Assembly (NCBI RefSeq): GCF_031846415.1
Contig: NZ_JAVRHT010000008.1
Coordinates: forward strand, 39,787-103,786
Reading direction: 5' to 3'
Origin: Rubrivirga litoralis
GTDB taxonomy: Bacteria > Bacteroidota > Rhodothermia > Rhodothermales > Rubricoccaceae
DNA: 64,000 bases
In this document: positions 16,187 through 24,804 of the stretch, piece after piece
Layout: each line of letters opens with the position of its first letter
Numbering within the stretch: position 1 is the stretch's first letter
Position numbers and translations under genes: made by a program
The notes under the pieces: generated by a model
Databases searched by the model: none
What the model was told of the DNA's origin: nothing
The model's input: the letters and a program-made list of their open reading frames with translations, nothing else

Positions 16187-16326
16187 CGGTGCCGGCGGCG
16201 TGCTTCGTGTCGCGCATCCAGCACCACGCAGAACACGCGACACGCGACACGCAACAGAACCCGGAGACCGCCCCGCCCGCTCGCCCCGCATTACCCGTCA
16301 CTCATCACCCGTAACCCGTCACCCCC

Positions 16327-17487
16327 ATGACCGACTGGCTCGCCCTCGAAGACGCCGTCACGCTGCCGACCTACGCCAAGCCGCCCGTGGCCCTCGTGCG
16401 CGGTGAGGGGACGCGCGTGTGGGACGCCGACGGCCGCGAGTACCTCGATGTCTACGGCGGGCACTGCGTGGCGCTGCTCGGGCACTGCCCGCCGCGCGTG
16501 GTCGAGGCCGTCCGCCGGCAGGCGGGGCGGCTGCTGTTCTACTCGAACGCCGTCTACAGCCCGGTCCGCGCCGAGGCCGCGGCGGCGCTCGTGGCGCTCG
16601 CGCCGGACGCGCTCGGCCGCGTGTTCTGGTGCAACTCGGGGACCGAGGCCAACGAGACGGCGCTCAAGCTGGCCCGCGCGACGACCGGCCGGAGCCGCGT
16701 CGTGGCGTTCGCCGGCGGCTTCCACGGACGGACGCTCGGGAGCCTCGCGGCGACCTGGGGCGAGAAATACCACGCGCCCTACGCGTCCGTCCTCCCGGAG
16801 ACGACGTGGGTGCCGTTCGGGTGGGAGGGCGCCGTCGAGGAAGCGCTCGTCGGCGAGGACGTGGCGGCCGTCATCCTGGAGCCGATCCAGAGCATGTCGG
16901 GCATCACTGAGGCGCCGCCGCGCTTCTACCAGGCGCTCCGCGAGATCTGCGACCGGACCGGCACGGTCCTGATCTTCGACGAGGTCCAGACGGGTGTCGG
17001 GCGGACGGGCGCGTTCCTCTACGGCGAGCACGTCGGCGTGACGCCGGACCTCGTGACGCTCGCCAAGAGCCTCGGCGCGGGCGTCCCCGTCGGCGCCGTA
17101 CTCGTGTCGGACGCCATCGCCGAGACGGTCCGGCCGGGCGACCAGGGGACGACGTTCGGCGGCGGGATGCTCGCCATGGCGGCCGTCCGCGCCACGCTCG
17201 CGCAGCTCGTGGAGGATGACCTGATGACGCGGGCCGCCGCCCTGTTCGAGCGCCTCGCCGCCGGCTTCCGCGCGACGGGCGGGGTGGTGGAGGTGCGCGG
17301 GCGGGGCGGCCTCGTCGGCGTCACGCTGGACCGCCCCGCCCCGCCCGTTCGCGACGCGCTCCGCGAGGCGGGCGTGCTCGTGGGGGGCTCGGGGCGGGCC
17401 GACACGCTCCGCCTCATGCCGCCGCTGACGATGACGGACGCGGAGGTCGACGATTTTTTGGAACGGTTCGCCGCCGTCCTCGCGTGA
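16327..17487 (+). CDS. argD: Acetylornithine aminotransferase
   Basis: A class III PLP-dependent transaminase (386 residues) making N-acylornithine. The PLP Lys is Lys247 in TLAKSLGAG, with NSGTEANE at 103-110 and FDEVQTGVGRTG at 217-228. ATG start; the upstream spacer has CACTCATCACCCGTAACCC-type degenerate heptamers. A GC-box copy encodes DRPAPPV near residue 338. Spacing fits an operon with argC and argF'. Confidence 0.95.
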   Translation: MTDWLALEDAVTLPTYAKPPVALVRGEGTRVWDADGREYLDVYGGHCVALLGHCPPRVVEAVRRQAGRLLFYSNAVYSPVRAEAAAALVALAPDALGRVFWCNSGTEANETALKLARATTGRSRVVAFAGGFHGRTLGSLAATWGEKYHAPYASVLPETTWVPFGWEGAVEEALVGEDVAAVILEPIQSMSGITEAPPRFYQALREICDRTGTVLIFDEVQTGVGRTGAFLYGEHVGVTPDLVTLAKSLGAGVPVGAVLVSDAIAETVRPGDQGTTFGGGMLAMAAVRATLAQLVEDDLMTRAAALFERLAAGFRATGGVVEVRGRGGLVGVTLDRPAPPVRDALREAGVLVGGSGRADTLRLMPPLTMTDAEVDDFLERFAAVLA

Positions 17488-17521
17488 CGCGGGCGGGGTG
17501 GCGCCGCGCCGCCCGGAATGC

Positions 17522-17612
17522 GGACACCATGCATGGTGTCCCTACGACTTCGACCTGACCGCCCCGGCCTCACCGACCCCCCCGCCCGGACACGGCAAGC
17601 CGTGTCCCTACG
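17522..17612. repeat. Two palindromes in tandem before argF'
   Basis: GGACACCATGCATGGTGTCC at 17522-17541 and GGACACGGC-AA-GCCGTGTCC at 17588-17607, each followed by CCTACGA or CTACGA. The outer bases are identical while the inner ten differ but stay self-complementary. Confidence 0.9.
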
Positions 17613-17640
17613 ACATCGCCCGCCCCGCCCGCGCATCTTG

Positions 17641-17687
17641 CCCGTCACCCGTCACCCGTCACCCGTCACCCGTCACCCGTCACCCGC
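17641..17687. repeat. Heptamer tandem array CCCGTCA
   Basis: Nearly seven perfect units, ending one base before the TTG start codon of argF'. It occupies the position where a ribosome-binding region would lie. Confidence 0.95.
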
Positions 17688-17688
17688 T

Positions 17689-18750
17689 TTGAACCACCTG
17701 ACTGACTGGACCGACCTGCCCGACGCCGTGTGGGAGGCGTGCCTCGACCGCGCGCGGTGGCACCGGGCGCATCCCGCGTGGACGCGCGCGGCGGCGGGGC
17801 GGGCGCTGGGGCTCCTCTTTTTCAACCCGTCGCTGCGCACGCGGACGTCGATGGACGTGGCCGCGGCGGCGCTCGGGGCGCACGCCGTCACGCTCTCGCC
17901 GGGGCAGGGCGTGTGGGGGCTCGAATGGCGCGACGACGCGCGGATGGACGGCGAGGCCGCCGAGCACGTCCGCGAGGCGGTCGGCGTGCTCTCGCGCTAC
18001 GTCGCCGCGCTCGGCGTGCGGACGTTCGCGACGCTCGCCGACCGCGAGGCCGACCACGCCGACGCCGCGTTCCGCGCGGTCGTCGCCGCGTCGAGCGTGC
18101 CCGTCGTCAACCTGGAGTCGGCGCGATGGCACCCGTGCCAGGCGCTCGCGGACGCGGCCGCCGTGTGCGACACGCTGGGCGACCCGCGCGGCCAGAAGTT
18201 CGTGCTCTCGTGGGCGCCGCACCCGAAGGCGCTGCCGCGCGCCGTCCCCAACTCGGCCGTCGTGATGGCGGCGCGGCTGGGGATGGAGGTCGTCGTCGCG
18301 CGGCCGCCCGGCTTTGAACTCGACGGCGACGTACTCGACTTCGCCCGGCAGGCGGCCGCCCGCTCGGGTGGGTCGGTGACGGAGTCCGAGGACCAGCACG
18401 CCGCGCTCTCAGGCGCCCGCGTCGTCTACGCCAAGGCGTGGTCGGGCGGGGCGGTCTACGACGACCCGGGCGCCGAGGCCGCGCGCCGCGCGGGGCACGC
18501 CGACTGGCGCATCACCGAGGCCGCCCTCGGCCGCACGGCCGGCGCCGCGTTCATGCACTGTCTGCCGGTGCGGCGCGGCGTCGTCGTCGACGGCGACGTG
18601 CTGGACGGCCCGAACGCGGTCCACCTGCTCCAGGCGGAGTACCGGCTCTGGGCGCAGAAGGCGGTCCTGGAGTGGATCTGGGAGGTGAGGGGTTCAGGGT
18701 TCGGGGTGGGTGAGGTTCAGGGTTCGGGCGCGCCTAGCGTCCGCGCCTGA
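17689..18750 (+). CDS. argF': N-acyl-ornithine carbamoyltransferase (ArgF'-type)
   Basis: The 353-residue transcarbamylase has the phosphate-binding loop FFNPSLRTRTS rather than STRTR, which marks the N-acetyl/N-succinyl-ornithine class known from Xanthomonas and Bacteroides. HPCQALAD and HCLPVRRGVVVDG are also present. In this pathway carbamoylation precedes deacylation, so the downstream deacylase acts on acylcitrulline. I cannot decide acetyl versus succinyl from sequence alone. The TTG at 17689 directly follows the CCCGTCA array. The C-terminal 20 residues are encoded by GGTTCAGGGTT-type repeats. Confidence 0.9.
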   Translation: MNHLTDWTDLPDAVWEACLDRARWHRAHPAWTRAAAGRALGLLFFNPSLRTRTSMDVAAAALGAHAVTLSPGQGVWGLEWRDDARMDGEAAEHVREAVGVLSRYVAALGVRTFATLADREADHADAAFRAVVAASSVPVVNLESARWHPCQALADAAAVCDTLGDPRGQKFVLSWAPHPKALPRAVPNSAVVMAARLGMEVVVARPPGFELDGDVLDFARQAAARSGGSVTESEDQHAALSGARVVYAKAWSGGAVYDDPGAEAARRAGHADWRITEAALGRTAGAAFMHCLPVRRGVVVDGDVLDGPNAVHLLQAEYRLWAQKAVLEWIWEVRGSGFGVGEVQGSGAPSVRA

Positions 18751-18873
18751 GCCGCCCCGCCCCGCCCACGCCTCCCGAGGCCGCCCGGGCGCCGCCCCGC
18801 CCACCGTCTACGCCCGCGGCCCCGCCCGACGCGCTTCCCAACCCTGAACATCCAACCCTGACCCCCCAAGCCC

Positions 18874-19647
18874 ATGAACCCGACCGTCGTGAAGCTGGGC
18901 GGGGCGGTCCTCGCCGACGCCGAGGCCGTCGCCGCCGTGTGGGCGGGCGTCCGCGCGTCGGCGGCGCCGGTCGTGGTCGTACACGGCGGCGGGCCGCAGG
19001 CGACGGCGCTCGCGCGGCGGCTGGGCCACGAGCCGCGCGTGGTCGCCGGCCGCCGCGTGACGACGGACCTCGACCTCGACGTGGCGCTGTGGACGCTCCG
19101 CGGCGCGCTCAACGCCCGCCTCGCGGCGGCGGGCGGGGCGGCCGGCGCCCGCGCCGTCGGCGTGAGCGGGGCGGACGGCGGGCTCGTGACCGTCTCGCGG
19201 CGCCCGCCCCGCCCGGTCGACGGCGAGACGGTCGACTTTGGGCACGTGGGCGACGTCGAGGCGGTCGACCCGACGCTCCTCCTGGTCCTCGCCGCGGCCG
19301 GGTACACGCCCGTCGTGGCGTCGGTCTGCGCCGACCGCGCGGGCGCGCTCTACAACGTCAACGCCGACACGGTCGCGGCCGAGGTCGCCGCCGCGCTGGG
19401 GGCGGGGCGGCTGGACCTGGTGACGGAGGCGGGCGGCGTGCGCCGCGACGCGGGCGACCCGGGCACGCTCGTCCGCCGCCTGACGGCCGCCGAGGCCGAG
19501 GCGGGCGTGGCCGAGGGCTGGATTGCGGGCGGCATGCGGCCCAAGCTCGAAACGGCGCTGGACGCGCTCGCGCGCGGCGTCCGCTCCGCCCGCGTCTGCG
19601 CGCCGGCCGACGTGGGCGGGGCGGGCGGGACGGTCGTCGTGCCCTGA
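18874..19647 (+). CDS. argB: N-acetylglutamate kinase
   Basis: An amino-acid kinase fold protein of 257 residues. KLGGAVL is at residues 7-13, VHGGGP near 35-40 and NVNADTVAAE near 166-175. It phosphorylates N-acylglutamate. The length matches short enzymes such as that of E. coli and lacks the N-terminal helix that arginine-sensitive forms use. Feedback inhibition at this step is therefore not expected, which fits control by attenuation upstream. Confidence 0.93.
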   Translation: MNPTVVKLGGAVLADAEAVAAVWAGVRASAAPVVVVHGGGPQATALARRLGHEPRVVAGRRVTTDLDLDVALWTLRGALNARLAAAGGAAGARAVGVSGADGGLVTVSRRPPRPVDGETVDFGHVGDVEAVDPTLLLVLAAAGYTPVVASVCADRAGALYNVNADTVAAEVAAALGAGRLDLVTEAGGVRRDAGDPGTLVRRLTAAEAEAGVAEGWIAGGMRPKLETALDALARGVRSARVCAPADVGGAGGTVVVP

Positions 19648-19768
19648 CCGCTGAGCCGTGTCGCTGTTGCGTGTTGCGCATCGCACACCACCCCGCCCGA
19701 ACACGAAACGCGCAACAGAAACGCGACCCGCAAAGCGCCGCCCCGCCCGCACGTCTGCCTGTTCCTCC

Positions 19769-20875
19769 ATGCCACGTCCCCCGTCCCCCTTCCCCCCCGT
19801 CCTCGACCTCCACGCCGACCTCGTGCGGTTCCCGTCGCTGAGCCATCAGGAAGCCGAGGTGGCGGACTTCGTGGAGGCGACGATGCGCGCCGTGCCCGGC
19901 CTCGCCGTCGGGCGCCTGGACGACAACGTGTGGGCGTCGCTGGGCGACGGCGACGACCTGCTCCTCTTGTGCTCGCACCTCGACGTGGTGCCCCCGAGCG
20001 CCGACCACCCGTACCCGCCCTTCGAGCCGACGCGCGTGGGCGGGGCGGTCTACGGGCGCGGCGCCGTCGACGCGAAGGCGAGCGGGGCGGCCATGCTCGC
20101 GGCCCTCGCGGACCTGGCCGGGGCGGGGTGGAGACCCGAGGGCGGCCGCCTCGTCGTGGCGCTGACGGCGTGCGAGGAGACGGGCGGCGGCTACAACGGG
20201 ATGGAGGCCATGCGCCGCGACGTGTTCGGGCACGCGCTCCCCCACGTCTCGGCCGCGATTGTCGGCGAGCCGACCGAGCTGCGCCCGTGCCTCGCGCAGA
20301 AGGGGCTCCTCATCCTGCAGGCCACGGCTCACGGCCAGACGGCCCACGCCGCACGGGCGCACCTGGGCGACAACGCGATCACTCGCGCCGCCCGCGACCT
20401 CGTCGCCCTGGACGGCCTCGCGTTCAGTCGCGCCGACCCGCTCCTCGGTCTCCCCACGGCCACGGCGACCGTCGTCGAGGGCGGGGCGGCCAAGAACGTG
20501 GTCCCCGACCGCTGCCGGTTCACGCTCGACGTCCGCTCGACGCCGGCCTACACGCACGCCGAGCTGACGGCGCTCGTGGCGGGGCACCTGGAGAGCGAGG
20601 TCGAGGTCTACTCCGACCGCCTCGTCCCCTGCGCCACCCCGCCCGGATCGCGCGTCGCCGGGGCGGTCCAGGCCGCGCTGGGCGGGGCGGGGCGGGACGC
20701 CGAGCCGTTCGGGAGCCCGACGGCGTCGGACTGGATCTTCCTCCACGACGTGCCCGCCGTCAAGATCGGGCCGGGCCGGAGCGAGCTGTCGCACACGGCC
20801 AATGAGCACGTCGAGGCCGCCGAGGTCTACGCCGCCGCCGAGGTCTACGCCGCCGTCGCCCGCCACTATTTCTAA
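19769..20875 (+). CDS. argE: M20 family N-acyl-citrulline/ornithine deacylase
   Basis: A 368-residue M20 zinc peptidase-family enzyme. Metal motif CSHLDVVP, Asp in GRGAVDAKAS, EE in ACEETGGG and the C-terminal SHTANEHVE are all visible. Because the carbamoyltransferase is of the ArgF' type, the likely substrate is N-acylcitrulline. ATG at 19769, preceded by GC boxes and a GTGTTGCGCATCGCAC-like repeated word. It is the sixth enzyme gene of the cluster. The C-terminus carries a short duplicated AAEVYAA. Confidence 0.9.
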   Translation: MPRPPSPFPPVLDLHADLVRFPSLSHQEAEVADFVEATMRAVPGLAVGRLDDNVWASLGDGDDLLLLCSHLDVVPPSADHPYPPFEPTRVGGAVYGRGAVDAKASGAAMLAALADLAGAGWRPEGGRLVVALTACEETGGGYNGMEAMRRDVFGHALPHVSAAIVGEPTELRPCLAQKGLLILQATAHGQTAHAARAHLGDNAITRAARDLVALDGLAFSRADPLLGLPTATATVVEGGAAKNVVPDRCRFTLDVRSTPAYTHAELTALVAGHLESEVEVYSDRLVPCATPPGSRVAGAVQAALGGAGRDAEPFGSPTASDWIFLHDVPAVKIGPGRSELSHTANEHVEAAEVYAAAEVYAAVARHYF

Positions 20876-20924
20876 GGTACCCGGTACAGGGTACTTGGTA
20901 CACTCGCCTCACTCCGCCTCACCG

Positions 20925-22256
20925 ATGAACTCCGACCGTACCGCGTACCCTGTACCCCGTACCCCGATTTGGCACAAAGGCACCGCCGCCGACGACTGGA
21001 TCGTGCGGTTCACCGTCGGCGAGGACTGGCGGTGGGACACGGTGCTCCTGCCCTACGACCTGGAGGGGACGCGCGCGCACGCCTGGGCGCTGGCGCAGAT
21101 CGGCGTGCTGACGGACGAGGAGGAGGCTGAGGTGGGCGCGGCGCTCGACGCGATCCGAGGCGCGTGGGAAGCCGGCGAGGTCGCCGTTCGGCCCGAAGAC
21201 GAGGACATGCACACGGTCATCGAGCGCGAGCTGACCGAACGGCTGGGCGCGGCCGGCAAAAAGATCCACGCCGGGCGGAGCCGGAACGACCAGGTGCTGA
21301 CAGCCCTCCGCCTGTGGCTCCGCGACGCGCTCGCCGCCGTCGCGGGCGGGGTGGCTCAGGTGGCCGACGCCCTCCTCGACCACGCCGAGCGGGGCGGCCG
21401 CCTCCTCATGCCCGGCTACACACACGGCCAGCGCGCCATGCCGACGACCGTCGCCGTCTGGGCCGCCGGCTACGCCGACCTCCTGGCCGACGACCTGCGG
21501 ACGCTCGCCGAAGCGCGGCGCGCGGCGAACACGTCGCCGTGGGGGAGCGCGGCCGGCTACGGCGTTCCGGTCCTCGACCTCCCGCGCGCGGCGGTCGCCG
21601 AGCGGCTGGGGTTCGACCGCGTCCAAGAGGTCGCCGCCGTGCAGCTGTCGCGCGGCAAGCTGGAGGGCGGGGTGGCCCACGCGCTCGTCCAGGTCGGGCT
21701 CACGCTGAACCGGCTGGCGAGCGACCTCGCCCTCTTCGCGACCGCCGAGTTCAGATTCGTCCGCCTGCCGGTCGAGCACACGACGGGCTCGTCGATCATG
21801 CCGCAGAAGCGGAACCCCGACGTGCTCGAACTGGCCCGGGCGACCGTCCACCGCCTGACGGCCGAGCTGCACGTGCTCCTGGGGCTCCCGGCGAACCTGC
21901 CGGGCGGCTACCACCGGGACCTCCAGCTCACGAAGGAGGCGACGATGCGCGCGGTCGGGGCGGCGCAGGACGTGGCGAGCGCCGTCGCCGCCGTCCTCCC
22001 GGGCGTCGAGTGGCAGGCCGACCGGATGCGCGCGGCGCTCTCGCCCGACCTGTTCGCGACCGCCGAGGCGCTCCGCCGCGTCGAGGGCGGGGCGGCGTTC
22101 CGCGACGCCTACCGCGAGGTTGGCACACACCTGGACGACCTGACAGTTCCGTCCGACGCCGACGCGCTCGCGGCCTACGCATCGCCCGGGACGCCCGGCC
22201 ACGTCGACGTGGCCGCCCTCCGAGATCGGCTGGACGCTGCGCGCGCCCCGTTCTGA
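20925..22256 (+). CDS. argH: Argininosuccinate lyase
   Basis: The final step of arginine synthesis, releasing fumarate. The 443-residue fumarase/aspartase-family protein shows HAGRSRNDQV, YTHGQRAMP and the signature GSSIMPQKRNPD. Conserved sequence begins at IWHKGTAADDW. The preceding residues (RTAYPVPRTP) are encoded by GTACCCC-type repeat units, so either the repeat has been absorbed into the N-terminus or translation starts later. The last gene of the cluster. Confidence 0.95.
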   Translation: MNSDRTAYPVPRTPIWHKGTAADDWIVRFTVGEDWRWDTVLLPYDLEGTRAHAWALAQIGVLTDEEEAEVGAALDAIRGAWEAGEVAVRPEDEDMHTVIERELTERLGAAGKKIHAGRSRNDQVLTALRLWLRDALAAVAGGVAQVADALLDHAERGGRLLMPGYTHGQRAMPTTVAVWAAGYADLLADDLRTLAEARRAANTSPWGSAAGYGVPVLDLPRAAVAERLGFDRVQEVAAVQLSRGKLEGGVAHALVQVGLTLNRLASDLALFATAEFRFVRLPVEHTTGSSIMPQKRNPDVLELARATVHRLTAELHVLLGLPANLPGGYHRDLQLTKEATMRAVGAAQDVASAVAAVLPGVEWQADRMRAALSPDLFATAEALRRVEGGAAFRDAYREVGTHLDDLTVPSDADALAAYASPGTPGHVDVAALRDRLDAARAPF

Positions 22257-22277
22257 CCGCCCCGCCCCCGGGCCGTA

Positions 22278-22823
22278 CTAGCCGCGTACGGCCCGGCGCG
22301 ACGACAGCAGTTCGAGGCGGACGTCCGCCGTTCCGCGCTTGACCATGCCGATCTCGCGGGCCGCCGCTTCCGACAAGTCCAGCACGCGGTCCTCAGCGTA
22401 CGGCCCGCGGTCGTTGACGCGGACGACCACGCTCTCGTTCGTGTGGACGTTCGTCACGCGGAGGCGAGAGCCGAGCGGGAGCGAGCGGTGGGCGGCCGTC
22501 AGCGCGTCGGGCTCGAACGGCTCACCGCTGGCCGTGGGGTTGCCGGCGAGCTCGTCGCCGTAGTAGCTGGCCTCCCCGCCCTCGACGTGCGAGACGGCCG
22601 GCGCCTCACGCGCGGGCGGGGCGGCGGAAGGGGCCGCGGCGTGCTCGGCCCGGGGCGCCGCCGGCTCGGGGGCCGGCTGGGGACGAAAGGCGATGGCGGT
22701 CGCCAGCACGGCGAGGCCCGTCGCCGCACGCGTCCGCCGTCGCGGAGTGCGGAGCCGGCTCCGCAGCCGTCGGAGGCGGCGGGGCGGGGTGGACAGGGCG
22801 GGAGTCGGGGAAACAGTCTGCAT
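22278..22823 (-). CDS. rlpA: RlpA-like septal lytic transglycosylase domain protein
   Basis: The 181-residue protein has an N-terminal Arg-rich stretch and a membrane segment (about 32-47). A Pro/Ala-rich linker follows, then a double-psi beta-barrel of the RlpA type: EASYYGDELAGNPTASGEPF, TAAHRSLPLGSRLRVTN, VVRVNDRGPY and VLDLSEAAAREIG. RlpA acts on denuded peptidoglycan at division sites. The ATG at 22823 is preferred; the open frame continues to 22934 without family similarity. Convergent with argH. Confidence 0.85.
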   Translation of the reverse strand: MQTVSPTPALSTPPRRLRRLRSRLRTPRRRTRAATGLAVLATAIAFRPQPAPEPAAPRAEHAAAPSAAPPAREAPAVSHVEGGEASYYGDELAGNPTASGEPFEPDALTAAHRSLPLGSRLRVTNVHTNESVVVRVNDRGPYAEDRVLDLSEAAAREIGMVKRGTADVRLELLSSRRAVRG

Positions 22824-23058
22824 AACGCGGGCAACCGTCGCAGAGACCGTTCCAATCTCGCGCCGGACGAACCCGCGGTGAAAGACCGACACGTCGTCGG
22901 GCTCGTCGTGCGGCCTTGGCAGCGCCCCTGCCATCCTGCGGGGTCTTGCCCCGCCCCGCCCGCGTCGGCAGACGGGCGCTTCACACGCTTATACGGAGGC
23001 TGTGACACTCGGCTGTCTCCGCCCCGCCCGACCTTGCGGCAGACCCTCCCCCGATCCC

Positions 23059-23730
23059 ATGAAGGCGTCCGACCTTTCCCGCCTCGCCGCCCCGTTCCCG
23101 CCCGCCGACATCGAGTGGAAGCCCGGCGCTACGACCCGCGACAAGTCGAAAGGCTTGGCGATGGCCTACCTCACCAGCCGCGCCGTGCAGCAGCGGTTCG
23201 ACGACGTGTGCGGCCCGGCCGACTGGCGCAACGAGTTCACGGCCGGCCCCGACGGCGGCGTCCTGTGCGGAATCTCGGTCCGCGTCGAGCGTGAGGACGG
23301 GACGGCCGAGTGGGTGACGAAGTGGGACGGCGCCGACAACTCGCAGGTCGAGGCCGTCAAGGGCGGCCTGTCGGGCGCCACCAAGCGCGCGGCCGTGCAG
23401 TGGGGCGTCGGCCGCTACCTCTACGACCTGCCCGCGACGTGGGTGCGGCTCGACGACCGCGGCCGGTTTGCCGAGGCGCCGCGCGTCCCGCGCGAGTACC
23501 TGCCGTCGAGCGGGGCGGGGGCACCGAGCGGCCGCTCCGCCCCGCCCTCCGCCGAGGCGCCGCGCGAGCGCTCGCCGCAGCGGTCGGCCCCGGCGCAGCG
23601 CCCGGCGCCCACCGGGGGCGAGCCGGCGCGTCCGTCTCGGCCTACCCCGCGGAGCGGCCAGCGCCGGATCGTCCGCCCCGCCCCGTCCTCCGGCGACGGC
23701 GACTCGCGCGCGCCGGACCCGGGGTTCTAG
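23059..23730 (+). CDS. Rad52/DdrA-like single-strand annealing protein
   Basis: The 223-residue protein resembles the Rad52/Rad22-DdrA group of annealing proteins. DIEWKPG lies near the start, then MAYLTSRAVQQRFDDVCGPADWRNEF and GGLSGATKRAAVQWGVGRYLYDLP (conserved core, residues 18-135). The C-terminal third is a low-complexity Pro/Ser/Arg-rich tail. These proteins protect and anneal single-stranded DNA ends and are mostly known from phages and radiation-resistant bacteria. Divergent from rlpA, with TTATACG at 22989-22995 as a possible -10. No phage genes are nearby. Confidence 0.75.
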   Translation: MKASDLSRLAAPFPPADIEWKPGATTRDKSKGLAMAYLTSRAVQQRFDDVCGPADWRNEFTAGPDGGVLCGISVRVEREDGTAEWVTKWDGADNSQVEAVKGGLSGATKRAAVQWGVGRYLYDLPATWVRLDDRGRFAEAPRVPREYLPSSGAGAPSGRSAPPSAEAPRERSPQRSAPAQRPAPTGGEPARPSRPTPRSGQRRIVRPAPSSGDGDSRAPDPGF

Positions 23731-23819
23731 AGCGCCCAGCCGACGCGCCCAGTAGGACGGCGGCTCCGCCAGTCAAACGTCTCCCGCCCCGCCCGCACCG
23801 TCGGGCGGGGCGGTCTGCG

Positions 23820-24086
23820 TCAGAGGCTGTCGGGCGGGGCGGCCTCGTCGAGCCCGTCCAGCGGGCGGTCTTGGATGTCCTGGCCGACCTCGTTCTCGTC
23901 GAACGTGTCGTCCGACGTCTGCCCGTCCTGGCGCGAGAGCGGGTCGACGTCGAGGATCGTGTCGGGGTCGGGGTCGGGGAGCTCCGGCGTGGCGTCGGGG
24001 ACCGGATCCACAGCGGGGACCTCGTCGTCGGCGCACGCGGCGAGGGGGAGGGCGGCGGCCAGCAGGAGCAGGGCGAGGCGGGGCAT
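23820..24086 (-). CDS. Small acidic lipoprotein
   Basis: An 88-residue protein with a lipoprotein signal and lipobox LAAC (Cys18). A short strongly acidic Asp/Pro-rich body follows (repeated PDPDPD, DDTFDENEVGQD). No known domain is recognised. Its signal sequence resembles that of the upstream 160-residue lipoprotein on the same strand, so the two may be co-expressed. Function unknown. Confidence 0.7.
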   Translation of the reverse strand: MPRLALLLLAAALPLAACADDEVPAVDPVPDATPELPDPDPDTILDVDPLSRQDGQTSDDTFDENEVGQDIQDRPLDGLDEAAPPDSL

Positions 24087-24156
24087 GGCGAGAGAGCGTG
24101 GGTGAGGGCGCAGAACGGGTCGAGCGGGGCGGGAGATCCGCCCCAAACAGACGCGA

Positions 24157-24179
24157 GGCGCCCCCGGGTGAGGGGCGCC
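24157..24179 (-). terminator. Hairpin between two lipoprotein genes
   Basis: An 8-bp perfect stem (24157-24164 with 24172-24179), loop CGGGTGA, about 28 bases beyond the stop of the 160-residue lipoprotein gene on the minus strand. It is followed on that strand by TCGCGTCTGTTT, a weak U-tract. Confidence 0.6.
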
Positions 24180-24206
24180 CCGCGACGAGCGAGCGGCGGG
24201 TGCCGC

Positions 24207-24689
24207 TTACATAGCGGTCAGGTTCTGACCGGCCGACGCGAGGGCTTGGCCCAGCTGCGTGAGCGAGGCATCGCCACCGGCGGCCTGCTCCGTCCAGGTG
24301 CCGAGGTTCGTCAGCGTCTCGCCGACGGCGGCGCCGTCGATCGGGCTGGCCTGGAGCTGGTCCTTGAGGGTCATGAGGCCCTGGCGGATCTCCGTGGAGT
24401 TGGTGAACGTGGCGCCGTCGAGCTGGGCGATCCAGCTGTCGATGTTGCCGATGGCCGTAGCCGGGGCCATCTCGGTCAGGCCGCCGGCCGGGACGGCGTC
24501 GAGCGTGCCCTGAGCGGTCACGTCCGTCGTCATCATGCCGTCGTCGACCAGGGGGTCGTCGACGACCGGGGCCGGCTCGGTAACGACGCCGGGCTCGACG
24601 ACGGCAACGTCGGTGGGCTCGGTGTCGGTCGCGCAGGCGGCGAGCGGGAGGGTGCTGGCGAGGGCCAGGAGAAGGAGAGAGCGAGTCAT
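24207..24689 (-). CDS. Predicted lipoprotein, helical
   Basis: A 160-residue lipoprotein with lipobox LAAC (Cys19) and an acidic linker. A helical domain of about 90 residues follows, rich in Gln, Thr and Leu (IDSWIAQLDGATF, LMTLKDQLQAS). It looks like a small periplasmic adaptor, but I recognise no family. The upstream spacer (24690-24804) is less GC-rich than its surroundings and probably holds the promoter. Confidence 0.7.
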   Translation of the reverse strand: MTRSLLLLALASTLPLAACATDTEPTDVAVVEPGVVTEPAPVVDDPLVDDGMMTTDVTAQGTLDAVPAGGLTEMAPATAIGNIDSWIAQLDGATFTNSTEIRQGLMTLKDQLQASPIDGAAVGETLTNLGTWTEQAAGGDASLTQLGQALASAGQNLTAM

Positions 24690-24804
24690 GGGGGTGGGGG
24701 TGGGTGAAGAGCGAGCCCTAGGGGGCCTAAGTGCATAAACAGGGTGGTACCATCTTCTGATCTAGCGTCACCGTCTTTTCACGATTTGGCCCCTGAAGCG
24801 GCAG

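Noticed and set aside
23059..23730. Prophage origin suggested by the Rad52-like gene
   Set aside because: No integrase, terminase, capsid or repressor gene nearby; GC content and repeats match the surroundings.
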